Shown here in pieces: positions 11,875 to 21,067 of a DNA stretch of 64,000 nucleotides (its first letter is position 1; each line of letters begins with the position of its first letter). The DNA is taken from the NCBI RefSeq assembly GCF_020991065.1, contig NZ_CP087710.1, forward strand, positions 2,728,001-2,792,000. Direction: 5' to 3'. The stretch is from Nocardioides okcheonensis. GTDB taxonomy: Bacteria > Actinomycetota > Actinomycetes > Propionibacteriales > Nocardioidaceae. The notes beneath the pieces were generated by a model. It saw only the letters and a program-made list of their open reading frames with translations, was not told where the DNA came from and ran no database searches. Made by a program: the position numbers and the translations under genes.

Positions 11875-13541
11875 CCGTGCTGAACCCCCCGGCCAGCCGC
11901 ACGCAGGCCGTCCGTGCCCGCAGCGGGCGCGCCCAGGCCGCTCCCACCTCGCGGCGCGGCCTGCTGGACCGCTTCCGGGACCTGCCGACCGCACGCAAGC
12001 TGCTCGTCGGCTACCTCGTCCTCGTCGCGATGATGGCGGTGGTCGGCGCGATCGGGCTGCAGCAGCTGAGCGCGTCCGAGAACCGGATCGAGTCGCTCTA
12101 CACCGACAGCTACGAGGCCTCGCTCAACCTCGCCGCCATCAACGTCGACGAGGCGAACGTCTCCGCGGTGCTGGAGGAGGCGATGCTCGACGGGATGACG
12201 CCTGAGCTCAAGGCCGAGATGGACAAGCTCGCCACCGACGTCAACGCGAACTGGGACGCCTACCTGGCCACCGACACCACCGGCCGCGAGAAGGTCATCG
12301 CGCAGTTCGAGAAGTCGCTCGCCGCCTTCCGCTCGGTCCGCGACGACACCGTCCTGCCCCTCCTCGCCGACGGCAAGCTGGGCCAGGCCAACACCGCCAA
12401 GCACGAGCAGCTCGACCCGGCGGCACAGCAGCTGACCGACGACCTCGGCACCGTCATCGACACCGAGAAGGCCATCTCGAAGGACCTCATCACCGCGTCC
12501 AAGAGCGCGTACGCCAACGCACGGGTGCTGATCATCGGCCTGGTGCTCGTGGCCGGCGCCCTGGGCATCGCCCTGGCCGTGTTCCTGGGTCGCCTGGTGG
12601 CGCGTCCGCTGCAGCGCACCGTCGAGGTGCTGGAGCTCGTGGCCGCCGGTCGCCTGGACCAGAGCCTGGAGGTGGACTCGGCCGACGAGATCGGGCGGAT
12701 GAGCACGGCGTTGAACGGTGCGTTGGGGAAGCTGGCGTCGGCGATGGGTCAGATGGATGCGAATGCGCGGTCGTTGGCGTCGGCGTCGGAGGAGCTGTCG
12801 TCGGTGTCGGGTCAGATGAGTGGGTCGGCGTCGGAGTCGTCGTCGCAGGCGGGTCTGGTGTCTGCGGCGGCGGAGCAGGTGTCGCGGAACGTGCAGACGG
12901 TGGCGACGGGGACCGAGGAGATGTCGGCGTCGATCCGCGAGATCGCGCAGAACGCGTCGAATGCTGCGGGTGTGGCGGCGCAGGCGGTGGTGGTGGCGGA
13001 GTCGACGAACGCGACGGTGGCGAAGCTGGGTGATTCGTCGGCGGAGGTCGGGAACGTGATCAAGGTGATCAACTCGATCGCGGAGCAGACGAACCTGTTG
13101 GCGTTGAACGCGACGATCGAGGCGGCTCGTGCGGGTGAGGCGGGCAAGGGTTTCGCGGTGGTGGCCAACGAGGTCAAGGAGCTGGCGCAGGAGACGGGGA
13201 AGGCGACCGAGGACATCGGGCGTCGGATCGAGGCGATCCAGTCGGACACGGAGGCTGCGGTGGCGGCGATCGCTGAGATCGCGGAGATCATCGGTCAGAT
13301 CAATGACACGCAGGCCACGATCGCGTCGGCGGTGGAGGAGCAGACGGCGACGACGAACGAGATGAGCCGGAACGTGGCGGAGGCGGCGACGGGGTCGAGT
13401 GACATCGCGGTGAACGTGACGGGTGTGGCGCGTAGTGCCTCGGACACGCAGGCGGCGGCGAACTCGACGTCGCAGGCGGCTGACGAGCTGGCCCGGATGG
13501 CGGCCGAGATGCGCACCCTCGTCGGCCAGTTCCAGTACTGA
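11871..13541 (+). CDS. Methyl-accepting chemotaxis receptor (4-helix-bundle sensor, HAMP)
   Basis: Transmembrane receptor of 556 aa. TM1 near 44-65 ([20 protein letters not shown]), a periplasmic four-helix-bundle sensor to about 215, TM2 ([21 protein letters not shown]), HAMP (about 245-300), then the signalling domain with hairpin tip [20 protein letters not shown]. No NWETF-type CheR tether is present; it ends VGQFQY, as do the other two receptors with minor changes. The ligand cannot be told. Codon use shifts abruptly at about 12700: GGT, GTG and TCG replace the GGC, GTC and TCC favoured elsewhere. Confidence 0.95.
   Translation: MTVLNPPASRTQAVRARSGRAQAAPTSRRGLLDRFRDLPTARKLLVGYLVLVAMMAVVGAIGLQQLSASENRIESLYTDSYEASLNLAAINVDEANVSAVLEEAMLDGMTPELKAEMDKLATDVNANWDAYLATDTTGREKVIAQFEKSLAAFRSVRDDTVLPLLADGKLGQANTAKHEQLDPAAQQLTDDLGTVIDTEKAISKDLITASKSAYANARVLIIGLVLVAGALGIALAVFLGRLVARPLQRTVEVLELVAAGRLDQSLEVDSADEIGRMSTALNGALGKLASAMGQMDANARSLASASEELSSVSGQMSGSASESSSQAGLVSAAAEQVSRNVQTVATGTEEMSASIREIAQNASNAAGVAAQAVVVAESTNATVAKLGDSSAEVGNVIKVINSIAEQTNLLALNATIEAARAGEAGKGFAVVANEVKELAQETGKATEDIGRRIEAIQSDTEAAVAAIAEIAEIIGQINDTQATIASAVEEQTATTNEMSRNVAEAATGSSDIAVNVTGVARSASDTQAAANSTSQAADELARMAAEMRTLVGQFQY
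12771..13523 (+). repeat. 753-bp tract identical to 20069-20821
   Basis: By direct reading, this signalling-domain segment matches the second receptor gene base for base with a constant offset of 7298 and no indels, including silent positions. Identity stops at a GGC/AAC codon difference just before both stop codons. The third receptor has nearly the same protein but different third bases. Confidence 0.9.
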
Positions 13542-13566
13542 GCGACGGACCGAGGAGGAGGACGCG

Positions 13567-14691
13567 ATGTCGCGAAAGGTACGGGTGCTGGTCGTCGACG
13601 ACTCCGTCGTCGTGCGCCGGCTCGTCGCCGAGGCACTGGCCGCGGACCCGCAGATCGAGGTCGTCGGCACGGCCGCCAACGGCCGCGTGGCACTGGCCAA
13701 GATCGCCCAGGTGAACCCGGACCTGGTCACGCTCGACATCGAGATGCCCGTGATGGACGGGCTCGAGACCCTGCGGCACCTGCGCCCGCTCCACCCGCGG
13801 CTGCCGGTCGTGATGTTCTCCACCCTCACCGAGCGTGGTGCCACCGCGACCCTGGACGCCCTCGAGCTCGGCGCGAGCGACTACGTCACCAAGCCGGCCA
13901 ACGTCGGCAGCGTGATGGCCTCGATGGAGGCTGTGCGGCAGCAGCTGGTGCCGAAGATCCACGGCCTGTGCCGCCGGATCATCGCCCCGCCCGCCCCGCC
14001 GCGGCCCCTGCTGACCGCCCCGGTCGCACCGCTCGCACCCCGTGGCCGGCCCGCGACGGCCACGAACCAGGTCGACGTGGTGGCGATCGGGGCCTCCACC
14101 GGAGGCCCCGACGCCCTGTCCGCGGTGCTCGCCGCCCTGCCCGCCGACCTCGGCGTCCCGGTCGTGGTCGTGCAGCACATGCCCCCGGTCTTCACGCGGC
14201 AGTTCGCCGACCGGCTCAACGGCAAGGTCCCGCTCCACGTGAGCGAGGCCAGTGCCGGCGACCCCGTGGTGGCCGGCGGCGTGCTCGTCGCGCCCGGTGA
14301 CCACCACCTCCGCTTCCGCGGCACGCGGGCCCTCCCCTCGGGCATCGTGGCGGCCCTCGACCAGGGCACCCCGGAGCACTACTGCCGCCCGGCCGTCGAC
14401 GTGATGTTCCGGTCGGTCGTCGAGACGTGGGGCGGCCACGTGCTGGCCGTCGTGCTCACCGGCATGGGCTCCGACGGGGCCAGCGGGTGTGCCGCGGTCG
14501 TCGCGGCCGGCGGCTCCGCGCTCGTGCAGGACGAGGCCACCTCGGTCGTGTGGGGGATGCCCCGGGCGGTCGTCGAGGCCGGCGTCCCCGCGCAGGTCCT
14601 GCCGCTCCACCAGATCGGTCCAGCCATCGTCGACCGCGTGCGCCGCGGGCGCCGCGGCCCCTACTCCCCCCGAGAGGCGGCCCTCGCATGA
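13567..14691 (+). CDS. cheB: Protein-glutamate methylesterase CheB
   Basis: Response-regulator-controlled esterase/deamidase that removes receptor methyl groups. 374 aa: receiver domain 1-120 (VVDDSVVVRRL, phosphoacceptor Asp in LDIEMPVMDG, conserved Lys in VTKPAN), a Pro-rich linker, then CheB catalytic domain with GASTGGPDAL (Ser nucleophile), QHMPPVFTRQFADRL (His) and TGMGSDGASG (Asp). The ATG at 13567 follows a GAGGAGGAGG site. It overlaps cheR by 4 nt. Confidence 0.96.
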   Translation: MSRKVRVLVVDDSVVVRRLVAEALAADPQIEVVGTAANGRVALAKIAQVNPDLVTLDIEMPVMDGLETLRHLRPLHPRLPVVMFSTLTERGATATLDALELGASDYVTKPANVGSVMASMEAVRQQLVPKIHGLCRRIIAPPAPPRPLLTAPVAPLAPRGRPATATNQVDVVAIGASTGGPDALSAVLAALPADLGVPVVVVQHMPPVFTRQFADRLNGKVPLHVSEASAGDPVVAGGVLVAPGDHHLRFRGTRALPSGIVAALDQGTPEHYCRPAVDVMFRSVVETWGGHVLAVVLTGMGSDGASGCAAVVAAGGSALVQDEATSVVWGMPRAVVEAGVPAQVLPLHQIGPAIVDRVRRGRRGPYSPREAALA

Positions 14692-15578
14692 GCCTGTCCC
14701 CCCGCTCCTTCACCTTCGTGGCCGACCTGGTCCGCCGTGAGGCGGCGATCGTGCTCGAGTCCGGCAAGGAGTACCTCGTCGAGGCCCGGCTGCAGCCGCT
14801 CGCCCGTGCCGCCGGGTTCGCGGACCTGGACGCCTACGTCACCCACCTGCAGTCCGGCGCCGGCTACCCCGGTCGCGCGGCGGTGGTGGAGGCGTTGACC
14901 ACCAACGAGACGTCGTGGTTCCGCGACCGCGAGCCCTTCGACGTGCTGGCCTCCCACGTGCTGCCGGACCTGCTCGCCCGCAACGCCGCCCGGCGCAAGA
15001 TCACCGTCTGGTCGGCCGCCTGCTCGAGCGGGCAGGAGGCGTACACGATCGCCATGCTGCTGGCCGAGCACGTGGTGCCGCGCGGCTGGCAGGTGGAGAT
15101 CTTCGCCACCGACATCGCACCGAGCATGGTCGCCCGCACCCGCGCCGGCAGCTACAGCCAGCTCGAGATCGGCCGCGGGCTCCCCGCGCCGCTGATGGTC
15201 AAGCACTTCCAGCGCCAGGGCACCCAGTGGCAGGTCTCCGACCAGCTGCGCTCGATGGTGCGGACCCAGGTGATGAACCTGGCGGCCCCGTTCCCGCCGA
15301 TGCCGGTCTTCGACCTGGTCTTCCTGCGCAACGTGCTCATCTACTTCGACCAGCCGACCAAGCGCTCGGTGCTCAGCCGGGTGCGCCAGGTGATGTCGCC
15401 CGACGGCTACCTCTTCCTCGGGGGCGCGGAGACCACGCTCGGCATCGACGACACCTGGCACCGACAGCCCGTCGGCCGGCTCACCCTCAACCGTCCCCGC
15501 CCCCCCGCGACACCCGCTCCGGTCCCGCCGCGCACCGTGCCCGGCCTCGTACGACCGACCCGACAGGAAGCGATCTGA
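14688..15578 (+). CDS. cheR: Receptor methyltransferase CheR
   Basis: S-adenosylmethionine-dependent methyltransferase acting on receptor glutamates, opposing CheB. 296 aa. N-terminal helical domain, then the catalytic domain with TTNETSWFRD, the SAM loop WSAACSSGQEAYTIAM, EIFATDI and FDLVFLRNVLIYFD. The C terminus is a Pro-rich extension. It starts within the cheB stop (ATGA) and ends 1 nt before the next gene. Confidence 0.96.
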   Translation: MSLSPRSFTFVADLVRREAAIVLESGKEYLVEARLQPLARAAGFADLDAYVTHLQSGAGYPGRAAVVEALTTNETSWFRDREPFDVLASHVLPDLLARNAARRKITVWSAACSSGQEAYTIAMLLAEHVVPRGWQVEIFATDIAPSMVARTRAGSYSQLEIGRGLPAPLMVKHFQRQGTQWQVSDQLRSMVRTQVMNLAAPFPPMPVFDLVFLRNVLIYFDQPTKRSVLSRVRQVMSPDGYLFLGGAETTLGIDDTWHRQPVGRLTLNRPRPPATPAPVPPRTVPGLVRPTRQEAI

Positions 15579-15579
15579 C

Positions 15580-15969
15580 ATGCACGCCCTCGTGATCGAC
15601 GACTCCCGCACGATGCGGATGATGCTCGCGCGCCAGCTCCAGAGCCTGGGCTTCGACGTGCTCCAGGCCGGCGACGGCAAGGAGGCGCTCGAGGTGCTCG
15701 AGGAGCACCGCGGCGATCTCCCGGTGCTCGCGACCGTCGACTGGAACATGCCGGTGATGAACGGGCTGGAGTTCGTGCACGCCGTGCGTGCGGATCTCGG
15801 CCTGCGCGACGTCACGCTGATGATGGTGACCACCGAGGCCGAGCAGGGGCAGATCGTGCGGGCACTCGCCGCCGGCGCCCACGAGTACCTGATCAAGCCG
15901 TTCTCCGCCGAGGCGTTCGTCGACAAGATCGACTACCTCGGCCTCAACCCGCAAAGGGGTGTCGCATGA
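15580..15969 (+). CDS. Single-domain response regulator, CheY type
   Basis: 129-aa receiver domain: acidic pair in LVIDDSRTMRMML, phosphoacceptor Asp in VDWNMPVMNG, Thr in MMVTTEAE and Lys in LIKPFS. It has no output domain. It sits 1 nt after cheR and overlaps the CheX-like gene by 4 nt. One of two CheY-like proteins in the operon; which contacts a motor or acts as a phosphate sink cannot be decided from sequence. Confidence 0.93.
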   Translation: MHALVIDDSRTMRMMLARQLQSLGFDVLQAGDGKEALEVLEEHRGDLPVLATVDWNMPVMNGLEFVHAVRADLGLRDVTLMMVTTEAEQGQIVRALAAGAHEYLIKPFSAEAFVDKIDYLGLNPQRGVA

Positions 15970-16433
15970 GCTCGAACGTCCAGGAGTCGCCGGTCACGCC
16001 GGACGACCTCCACCTCCTCGGCGAGGAGGTGCTCACCGCGTTCCTGCTGCAGGACGCCCCGCCCGCGTCGTCGCCGGAGGAGGAGCAGACCGGCCGGCTG
16101 CGGGCCTCGGTCGCCGTGCACGGCCAGTGGACCGGGTGGATCACCCTCGAGGTGTCCCGCGCGGCCGCCGCCGACCTGACCCGCCGCATGCTGAGCGACC
16201 CCGAGGTCAGCGAGGAGGACGTCCGCGACGCCGTCGGCGAGCTCGTCAACGTGCTCGGCGGCAACGTCAAGAGCCTGCTCGTCGACGGCAGCGTCCTCGG
16301 CCTCCCCGAGGTCCTCGACGCCGACGCCGCCGAGTGGCCCCACGTCGAGATCTGCCAGGCCCTCCTGTGGTGGGCCGGCCACCCCGTCGAAGTCCGCGTC
16401 TGGGGCGCCGACCCGGTCCGCCCCGCCCTCTGA
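15966..16433 (+). CDS. CheX/CheC-like phosphatase
   Basis: 155 aa resembling the CheC/CheX/FliY fold that dephosphorylates CheY. The helix DAVGELVNVLGGNVKSLL carries the family E..N pair expected to position water at the CheY active site. An Ala/Glu-rich N terminus and WTGWITLEVS strand fit the domain. Its position between two cheY genes supports a phosphatase role. Assignment rests on motif and context. Confidence 0.75.
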   Translation: MSSNVQESPVTPDDLHLLGEEVLTAFLLQDAPPASSPEEEQTGRLRASVAVHGQWTGWITLEVSRAAAADLTRRMLSDPEVSEEDVRDAVGELVNVLGGNVKSLLVDGSVLGLPEVLDADAAEWPHVEICQALLWWAGHPVEVRVWGADPVRPAL

Positions 16434-16449
16434 ACCAGGAGACACCCCC

Positions 16450-16812
16450 ATGAAGATCCTCATCGCCGACGACAGCCGGGTGATGCGCCAGATCGTCATC
16501 CGCACGCTGCGCCAGGCCGGCTACGGCGGCCACGACCTGATCGAGGCCGAGAACGGAGCCGTGGCGCTCGAGCTGGTGCACACGCAGTCGCCCGACCTCG
16601 TCCTGTCCGACTGGAACATGCCCGAGATGAACGGCATCGACCTGCTCCGGGCGCTGCGCGCCAGCGGCCAGCAGGTGCCGTTCGGGTTCGTCACCTCCGA
16701 GGGGACCCCCGAGATGGTGGACCGCGCGATGTCGTCGGGCGCGCTGTTCCTCATCGCCAAGCCGTTCACCGCGGACTCCTTCCGCGACCAGCTCGACGCG
16801 GTGGTCGCATGA
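16450..16812 (+). CDS. cheY: Single-domain response regulator, CheY type (second)
   Basis: 120-aa receiver: ILIADDSRVMRQIV, phosphoacceptor Asp in LSDWNMPEMNGIDL, switch Thr in FVTSEG and Lys in IAKPFT. The DWNMPEMNG stretch and GTPEMVDRAMSSGA are very like true chemotaxis CheY proteins. It overlaps the following gene by 4 nt. Confidence 0.94.
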   Translation: MKILIADDSRVMRQIVIRTLRQAGYGGHDLIEAENGAVALELVHTQSPDLVLSDWNMPEMNGIDLLRALRASGQQVPFGFVTSEGTPEMVDRAMSSGALFLIAKPFTADSFRDQLDAVVA

Positions 16813-17306
16813 GCACCGACCTCGACCTGGTCCGCTCGCCCAGCGCGCTGGAGGTGCGCGAGCTGCTCAGCGGGCTGTTGGGCCGTGACGTCAGCCTCGA
16901 GCCGGCGGAGGGCTTCAGCGGCGACTCCGCCGCCGGGTCGACGTTCGCCGTCTACGTCGACGACCGGCTCACCACCCGTGCGGTGGCGGTCGTGGACCTC
17001 CCGCTGTCGGCGTACGCCGGCGCCGCGGTCGGCCTGCTGCCGGCCGGCGGGGCCCAGGACGCGGTCGCCGAGCGCGACCTGACGCCGATCCTCAAGGAGA
17101 ACCTCGCCGAGGTGCTCAACGTGATGGCGGCGCTGCTCAACGAGGAGGGCCGTCCGCACGTCAAGCTGGCCGACGTCCACCACGTCGGCGCCTGGCCGAG
17201 CCCGCAGGTCTGCGCGGACGCCGCCGCCACCGGTCGGCGCCTCGACCTCTCCGTCACCATCCCGCTCTACGGCGCCGGCCGGCTCTCGATCGTCGGGGTG
17301 CGCTGA
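16809..17306 (+). CDS. CheX/CheC-like protein, last gene of the che operon
   Basis: 165-aa soluble protein with no clear catalytic motif. A helix LKENLAEVLNVMAALLNEEG near residue 97 resembles the E..N helix of CheC/CheX proteins, and the end (LDLSVTIPLYGAGRLSIVGVR) looks like the edge of the same beta fold. It overlaps the second cheY (ATGA) and so is likely co-translated with it. It could be a second phosphatase or a non-catalytic partner. Converges on the TetR gene 16 nt away. Confidence 0.55.
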   Translation: MSTDLDLVRSPSALEVRELLSGLLGRDVSLEPAEGFSGDSAAGSTFAVYVDDRLTTRAVAVVDLPLSAYAGAAVGLLPAGGAQDAVAERDLTPILKENLAEVLNVMAALLNEEGRPHVKLADVHHVGAWPSPQVCADAAATGRRLDLSVTIPLYGAGRLSIVGVR

Positions 17307-17322
17307 CCCGGTCGACGCAGGA

Positions 17323-18090
17323 TCAGCGCCCGACGAGGGCGGCGAGCCCGTCGAGGGTGCGCTCGAGGCCGAACGCCCAGGCGTGGTCGGCCGACCACGC
17401 GCTGCCCTGTGCCTCGCCGGCAGCGGTGCCGACCCGCACCGCCCGCGGGTAGGCGGCCGGGTCGAGCGCGCGCTCCAGCACGGGCCGGTTGGCGGCCCAC
17501 CAGTCCGCGTCGCTCATCGCCGAGTCCGTCGTCGCCCGCGCCGCGTCGTGGACCGCGCGGCAGTGCTGCTGGACGAACCCGAGGAGGTGCGCCAGCGCCG
17601 CGTCGGTCTCGACGTCGGGCAGGCCGGTGCCGTCGAGCGCGGCCAGCTCGTGCTCGTACTTGCCCATCACCCCGGGGCCGAGCGGCGGGCGGCTCAGCGC
17701 GGCGACCTCGGTGAGCCACGGGTGGGCGGTGAGCAGCCGCCGGTTGTCCTCCGCGACGGCCCGCAGCCGGTCGCGCCAGGGCTGGTCCGTCCAGGGCGTC
17801 CGGTCCATCGCGAGGTAGCAGCGGTCCACCATCAGGTCGAGCAGCTCGGGCTTGCCGGGGACGTAGGTGTAGACCGACATGGCGGAGACGCCGACCCGCT
17901 CGGCCACCGCCCGCACGGTCACCGCGGCGAGGCCCCGTTCGTCGGCGATCCCGACCGCGGCCCCGACGACCGTGTCCACCGTCAGCGACCGCGCCGGCCC
18001 CTTGCGGGGCGCGTCCGGCGCCGTGCCCCACAGCAGCGCCAGCGTCCGGCTGGGCTCGCCGGCCCCGGTCCTCTCGCTCACGGGAACCAT
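17323..18090 (-). CDS. TetR-family transcriptional regulator
   Basis: 255 aa. N-terminal helix-turn-helix (AAVTVRAVAERVGVSAMSVYTYVPGKPELL) and a TetR_C-like ligand domain with LTAHPWLTEVA and HHL-type helices. ATG at 18090 chosen; an in-frame GTG lies 9 nt downstream. It faces the VOC gene across a perfect 22-bp palindrome, the standard layout of a self-regulating repressor controlling its neighbour. Ligand unknown. Confidence 0.9.
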   Translation of the reverse strand: MVPVSERTGAGEPSRTLALLWGTAPDAPRKGPARSLTVDTVVGAAVGIADERGLAAVTVRAVAERVGVSAMSVYTYVPGKPELLDLMVDRCYLAMDRTPWTDQPWRDRLRAVAEDNRRLLTAHPWLTEVAALSRPPLGPGVMGKYEHELAALDGTGLPDVETDAALAHLLGFVQQHCRAVHDAARATTDSAMSDADWWAANRPVLERALDPAAYPRAVRVGTAAGEAQGSAWSADHAWAFGLERTLDGLAALVGR

Positions 18091-18105
18091 TCTGGCACGC
18101 GTTCG

Positions 18106-18127
18106 TTGTACGGTGTACACCGTACAA
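18106..18127. promoter_or_regulatory. Perfect 22-bp operator between TetR and VOC genes
   Basis: Half-site TTGTACGGTGT is followed directly by its exact reverse complement. A partial second copy (GTACGGTAC, 18129-18137) follows. The site is 15 bp from the TetR start and 29 bp from the VOC start, so binding could block both promoters. Confidence 0.8.
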
Positions 18128-18156
18128 AGTACGGTACAGCAACCGAGGAGGACCCC

Positions 18157-18558
18157 GTGCACGTCACCGCTTCCGCCCTGTCGCTCAACGTGCCCGACGT
18201 GGAGGCGTCGGCCGCGTGGGCACGGCAGCACCTGGGCTTCACCACCGCCATGGAGGCCGACGGCTTCTGCTCCCTGGCCCATCCCGACGCGGGGTTCCAC
18301 CTGATCTTCCTGCGCACCGGCCTGGCGTCCTTCAAGCCGTCCTTGGCGGCCGGCAGCGCCGACGGCCTGCTGGTGGTCCTCACGGTCGAGGACGTCGACG
18401 CCGAGCACGCCCGGCTGGTGCGGGAGGGCGTCGAGGTGGTCACCCCCCTGGAGACCGAGCCCTGGGGCGAGCGCTACTTCCAGATGACCGATCCGAACGG
18501 CGTGGTCTTCCAGCTCGTGCAGTGGGTCGAGGCGCCCGACCCGCAGTACGCCGGCTGA
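18157..18558 (+). CDS. VOC (glyoxalase/bleomycin-resistance) family protein
   Basis: 133-aa vicinal-oxygen-chelate domain: LSLNVPDVEASAAWARQHLGF at the N terminus, VEDVDAEHARLVREGVEV in the middle and MTDPNGVVFQLVQW at the end. Starts at GTG 18157 with GGAGGA upstream. Such proteins are metal-dependent enzymes or drug-binding proteins; control by the divergent TetR suggests a response to a small molecule. Substrate unknown. Confidence 0.85.
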   Translation: MHVTASALSLNVPDVEASAAWARQHLGFTTAMEADGFCSLAHPDAGFHLIFLRTGLASFKPSLAAGSADGLLVVLTVEDVDAEHARLVREGVEVVTPLETEPWGERYFQMTDPNGVVFQLVQWVEAPDPQYAG

Positions 18559-18586
18559 GCCGGGCCCGGGCTGGCATCCTCGTCGG

Positions 18587-18883
18587 ATGGGCGAGCCGAC
18601 GGAGGACGAGAAGTGGCTGGTCGTCGACGGCCGGCGCTGGCGGCGTACGGACCCGGCGGTCCCCGCCGACGCGCTCGCGCGGCTGAAGTCCCACCTGGGC
18701 CGGGGCCGCTCCGGGGTCCGCTCCGCTCCTGACGACGCCGCGCTGGCCGCGACGCGGCACCGCACCCAGCTGGCGAAGGTCGGGCTCGGCGAGCGCGGCA
18801 CGCCCTGGTGGGAGCAGTCCGACGACGAGCGACGCGAGCGGTGGGAGTCGGCGCTGGCCGAGCTGGACGCCCTCGACGACTGA
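18587..18883 (+). CDS. Small conserved-looking protein of unknown function
   Basis: 98 aa, charged and rich in Arg and Trp (EKWLVVDGRRWRRTDP; WWEQSDDERRERWESAL). No signal peptide or membrane helix. A -10-like CATCCT lies 6 nt before the ATG. Function not recognised. Confidence 0.6.
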   Translation: MGEPTEDEKWLVVDGRRWRRTDPAVPADALARLKSHLGRGRSGVRSAPDDAALAATRHRTQLAKVGLGERGTPWWEQSDDERRERWESALAELDALDD

Positions 18884-18977
18884 GCGAGACCTCTGAGGAC
18901 GCGGAGGCTAGGGAAGCCCGGTCACGTCCGGACGCACCCGATGGCGCGCGCGCATCGTTCGTCCGGGTGGTGTGACA

Positions 18978-19027
18978 GGGCCGAAGGTCCCGATCTGCCC
19001 CCGAAGTAGGTATCTCGACGTCGAGAT
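18978..19027 (+). promoter_or_regulatory. Palindromes upstream of second receptor gene
   Basis: GGGCCGAAGGTCCC (18978-18991) resembles the paired boxes before cheA. ATCTCGACGTCGAGAT (19012-19027) is a perfect 16-bp palindrome. The rest of the 258-bp gap (18884-19141) shows nothing else clear. Confidence 0.4.
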
Positions 19028-19141
19028 TGCCGTTCCATGGTCCTGTCCCTGATCGACCATCCTTTCTCTGCAAGTTGACGCTGGTTCTCCACGGAATCCG
19101 CGGCAACATCTCGGATGCGGACCAGACCACGGAGAAACGTC

Positions 19142-20839
19142 GTGACCGCCGTCCTCACCCCGCCCGCCACCCGTACGTCCCCGCCCGCCCCGCGAGCGAC
19201 CCGTCGTCGCGCGGGCGCGACCGAGACGCCCCGCGCCACCTCACCCGGACTGCTGGGCCGCTTCAAGGACCTGCCGACGGCGCGCAAGCTGATGATCGGC
19301 TTCCTGCTGATGGTCGCCCTGATGGCCGTGGTCGGCGGTCTCGGGATCGTGCGGCTCGCCTCGGCGCAGGACCGCGTCGAGGTGATGTACCGCGACAACT
19401 TCGAGGCCACGCTGTGGCTCGCGGACACGGCCGACGCGATGTCCAGCAGCACCGACGCCCTGCACGACGCCGTCATCTCGGGGGAGCGAGCCTCCATCCC
19501 TGACCTGCGCTCGACCCTCGCCGAGGCAGACGCGGCCCTCGACGAGTCCTGGGCCCTCTACACCGGCACCGACATGACCGGTCGCGAGGAGGCCCGGGAC
19601 GCCTTCGCCGCGGCGGTCGCCGACTACCGGTCGTTGCGCGACGACACCCTGGTGGCGCAGCTGGAGGCCGGGCAGGTCGACGACGCGATCGTGACCCTCC
19701 AGGAGGGCCTGGAGAAGCCCGAGAAGGCCGCGTCCGACGCCCTCGACGAGCTGACCTCGATGGAGACCGGCATCGCCGGGGGCTCGCTCGCGGAGTCCCG
19801 CACGGGCTACACGTCGGCGCGCGCGCTGATCATCGGCCTGGTGGTGGTGGCCGGGATGCTGGGGGTCGCCCTGGCGATCGGCATCGGTCGGATGGTGGCG
19901 CGTCCCCTGCAGCGCACCGTCGCCGTCCTGCAGCAGGTGGCCCAGGGCCGCCTCGACGACAGGCTGGCGGTGGAGTCCGCCGACGAGGTCGGCGAGATGG
20001 CCGTGGCGTTGAACGCGGCGTTGGGGAAGTTGTCGTCGGCGATGGGTCAGATGGACCACAACGCGCAGTCGTTGGCGTCGGCGTCGGAGGAGCTGTCGTC
20101 GGTGTCGGGTCAGATGAGTGGGTCGGCGTCGGAGTCGTCGTCGCAGGCGGGTCTGGTGTCTGCGGCGGCGGAGCAGGTGTCGCGGAACGTGCAGACGGTG
20201 GCGACGGGGACCGAGGAGATGTCGGCGTCGATCCGCGAGATCGCGCAGAACGCGTCGAATGCTGCGGGTGTGGCGGCGCAGGCGGTGGTGGTGGCGGAGT
20301 CGACGAACGCGACGGTGGCGAAGCTGGGTGATTCGTCGGCGGAGGTCGGGAACGTGATCAAGGTGATCAACTCGATCGCGGAGCAGACGAACCTGTTGGC
20401 GTTGAACGCGACGATCGAGGCGGCTCGTGCGGGTGAGGCGGGCAAGGGTTTCGCGGTGGTGGCCAACGAGGTCAAGGAGCTGGCGCAGGAGACGGGGAAG
20501 GCGACCGAGGACATCGGGCGTCGGATCGAGGCGATCCAGTCGGACACGGAGGCTGCGGTGGCGGCGATCGCTGAGATCGCGGAGATCATCGGTCAGATCA
20601 ATGACACGCAGGCCACGATCGCGTCGGCGGTGGAGGAGCAGACGGCGACGACGAACGAGATGAGCCGGAACGTGGCGGAGGCGGCGACGGGGTCGAGTGA
20701 CATCGCGGTGAACGTGACGGGTGTGGCGCGTAGTGCCTCGGACACGCAGGCGGCGGCGAACTCGACGTCGCAGGCGGCTGACGAGCTGGCCCGGATGGCG
20801 GCCGAGATGCGCACCCTCGTCAACCAGTTCCAGTACTGA
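19142..20839 (+). CDS. Methyl-accepting chemotaxis receptor (4-helix-bundle sensor, HAMP)
   Basis: 565 aa from GTG 19142, chosen because GGAG lies 7 nt upstream and the start ([10 protein letters not shown]) parallels the first receptor. TM1 ([20 protein letters not shown]), four-helix-bundle sensor, TM2 ([19 protein letters not shown]), HAMP, then a signalling domain essentially identical to that of the first receptor. Ends VNQFQY. The sensor shares only general similarity with the first receptor, so ligands probably differ while the output end has been kept the same. Confidence 0.94.
   Translation: MTAVLTPPATRTSPPAPRATRRRAGATETPRATSPGLLGRFKDLPTARKLMIGFLLMVALMAVVGGLGIVRLASAQDRVEVMYRDNFEATLWLADTADAMSSSTDALHDAVISGERASIPDLRSTLAEADAALDESWALYTGTDMTGREEARDAFAAAVADYRSLRDDTLVAQLEAGQVDDAIVTLQEGLEKPEKAASDALDELTSMETGIAGGSLAESRTGYTSARALIIGLVVVAGMLGVALAIGIGRMVARPLQRTVAVLQQVAQGRLDDRLAVESADEVGEMAVALNAALGKLSSAMGQMDHNAQSLASASEELSSVSGQMSGSASESSSQAGLVSAAAEQVSRNVQTVATGTEEMSASIREIAQNASNAAGVAAQAVVVAESTNATVAKLGDSSAEVGNVIKVINSIAEQTNLLALNATIEAARAGEAGKGFAVVANEVKELAQETGKATEDIGRRIEAIQSDTEAAVAAIAEIAEIIGQINDTQATIASAVEEQTATTNEMSRNVAEAATGSSDIAVNVTGVARSASDTQAAANSTSQAADELARMAAEMRTLVNQFQY
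20069..20821 (+). repeat. 753-bp tract identical to 12771-13523
   Basis: Second copy of the shared receptor segment. Upstream of 20069 the two genes diverge (GCGCAG versus GCGCGG and beyond) although short matches continue. Its codon use differs from the rest of this gene. Confidence 0.9.
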
Positions 20840-20862
20840 GCCCTCCGGCGTGGCGACGCCCC

Positions 20863-20944
20863 GGGACCAACGTCCCGCCGGACCGGACCCCTGGGGCCAG
20901 CGCGGCGCGACCGGACGGACCAGTCGACGCCCGACCAACGTCCC
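20863..20944 (+). promoter_or_regulatory. Palindromes upstream of third receptor gene
   Basis: GGGACCAACGTCCC (20863-20876) is a perfect GGGAC-N4-GTCCC palindrome; CCGACCAACGTCCC (20931-20944) repeats its right part. A GC palindrome (GGACCCCTGGGGCC, 20885-20898) lies between. Resembles the boxes before cheA and the universal stress gene. Confidence 0.4.
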
Positions 20945-21067
20945 GAGCCTGCCGGCGATGGTCCCGACGTGTGGTCCGGTCCTCACCGGGACGCTCGAGC
21001 GGCCGACGAGGGAGCTGACCCCCGCACGCGTGGCCGAGCATCCGCGCACCCTGAACGAAGGAACGCC

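Noticed and set aside
12771..20821. Receptor duplication as part of a prophage or transposon
   Set aside because: No integrase, transposase, terminal repeats or target duplications were seen around either gene.
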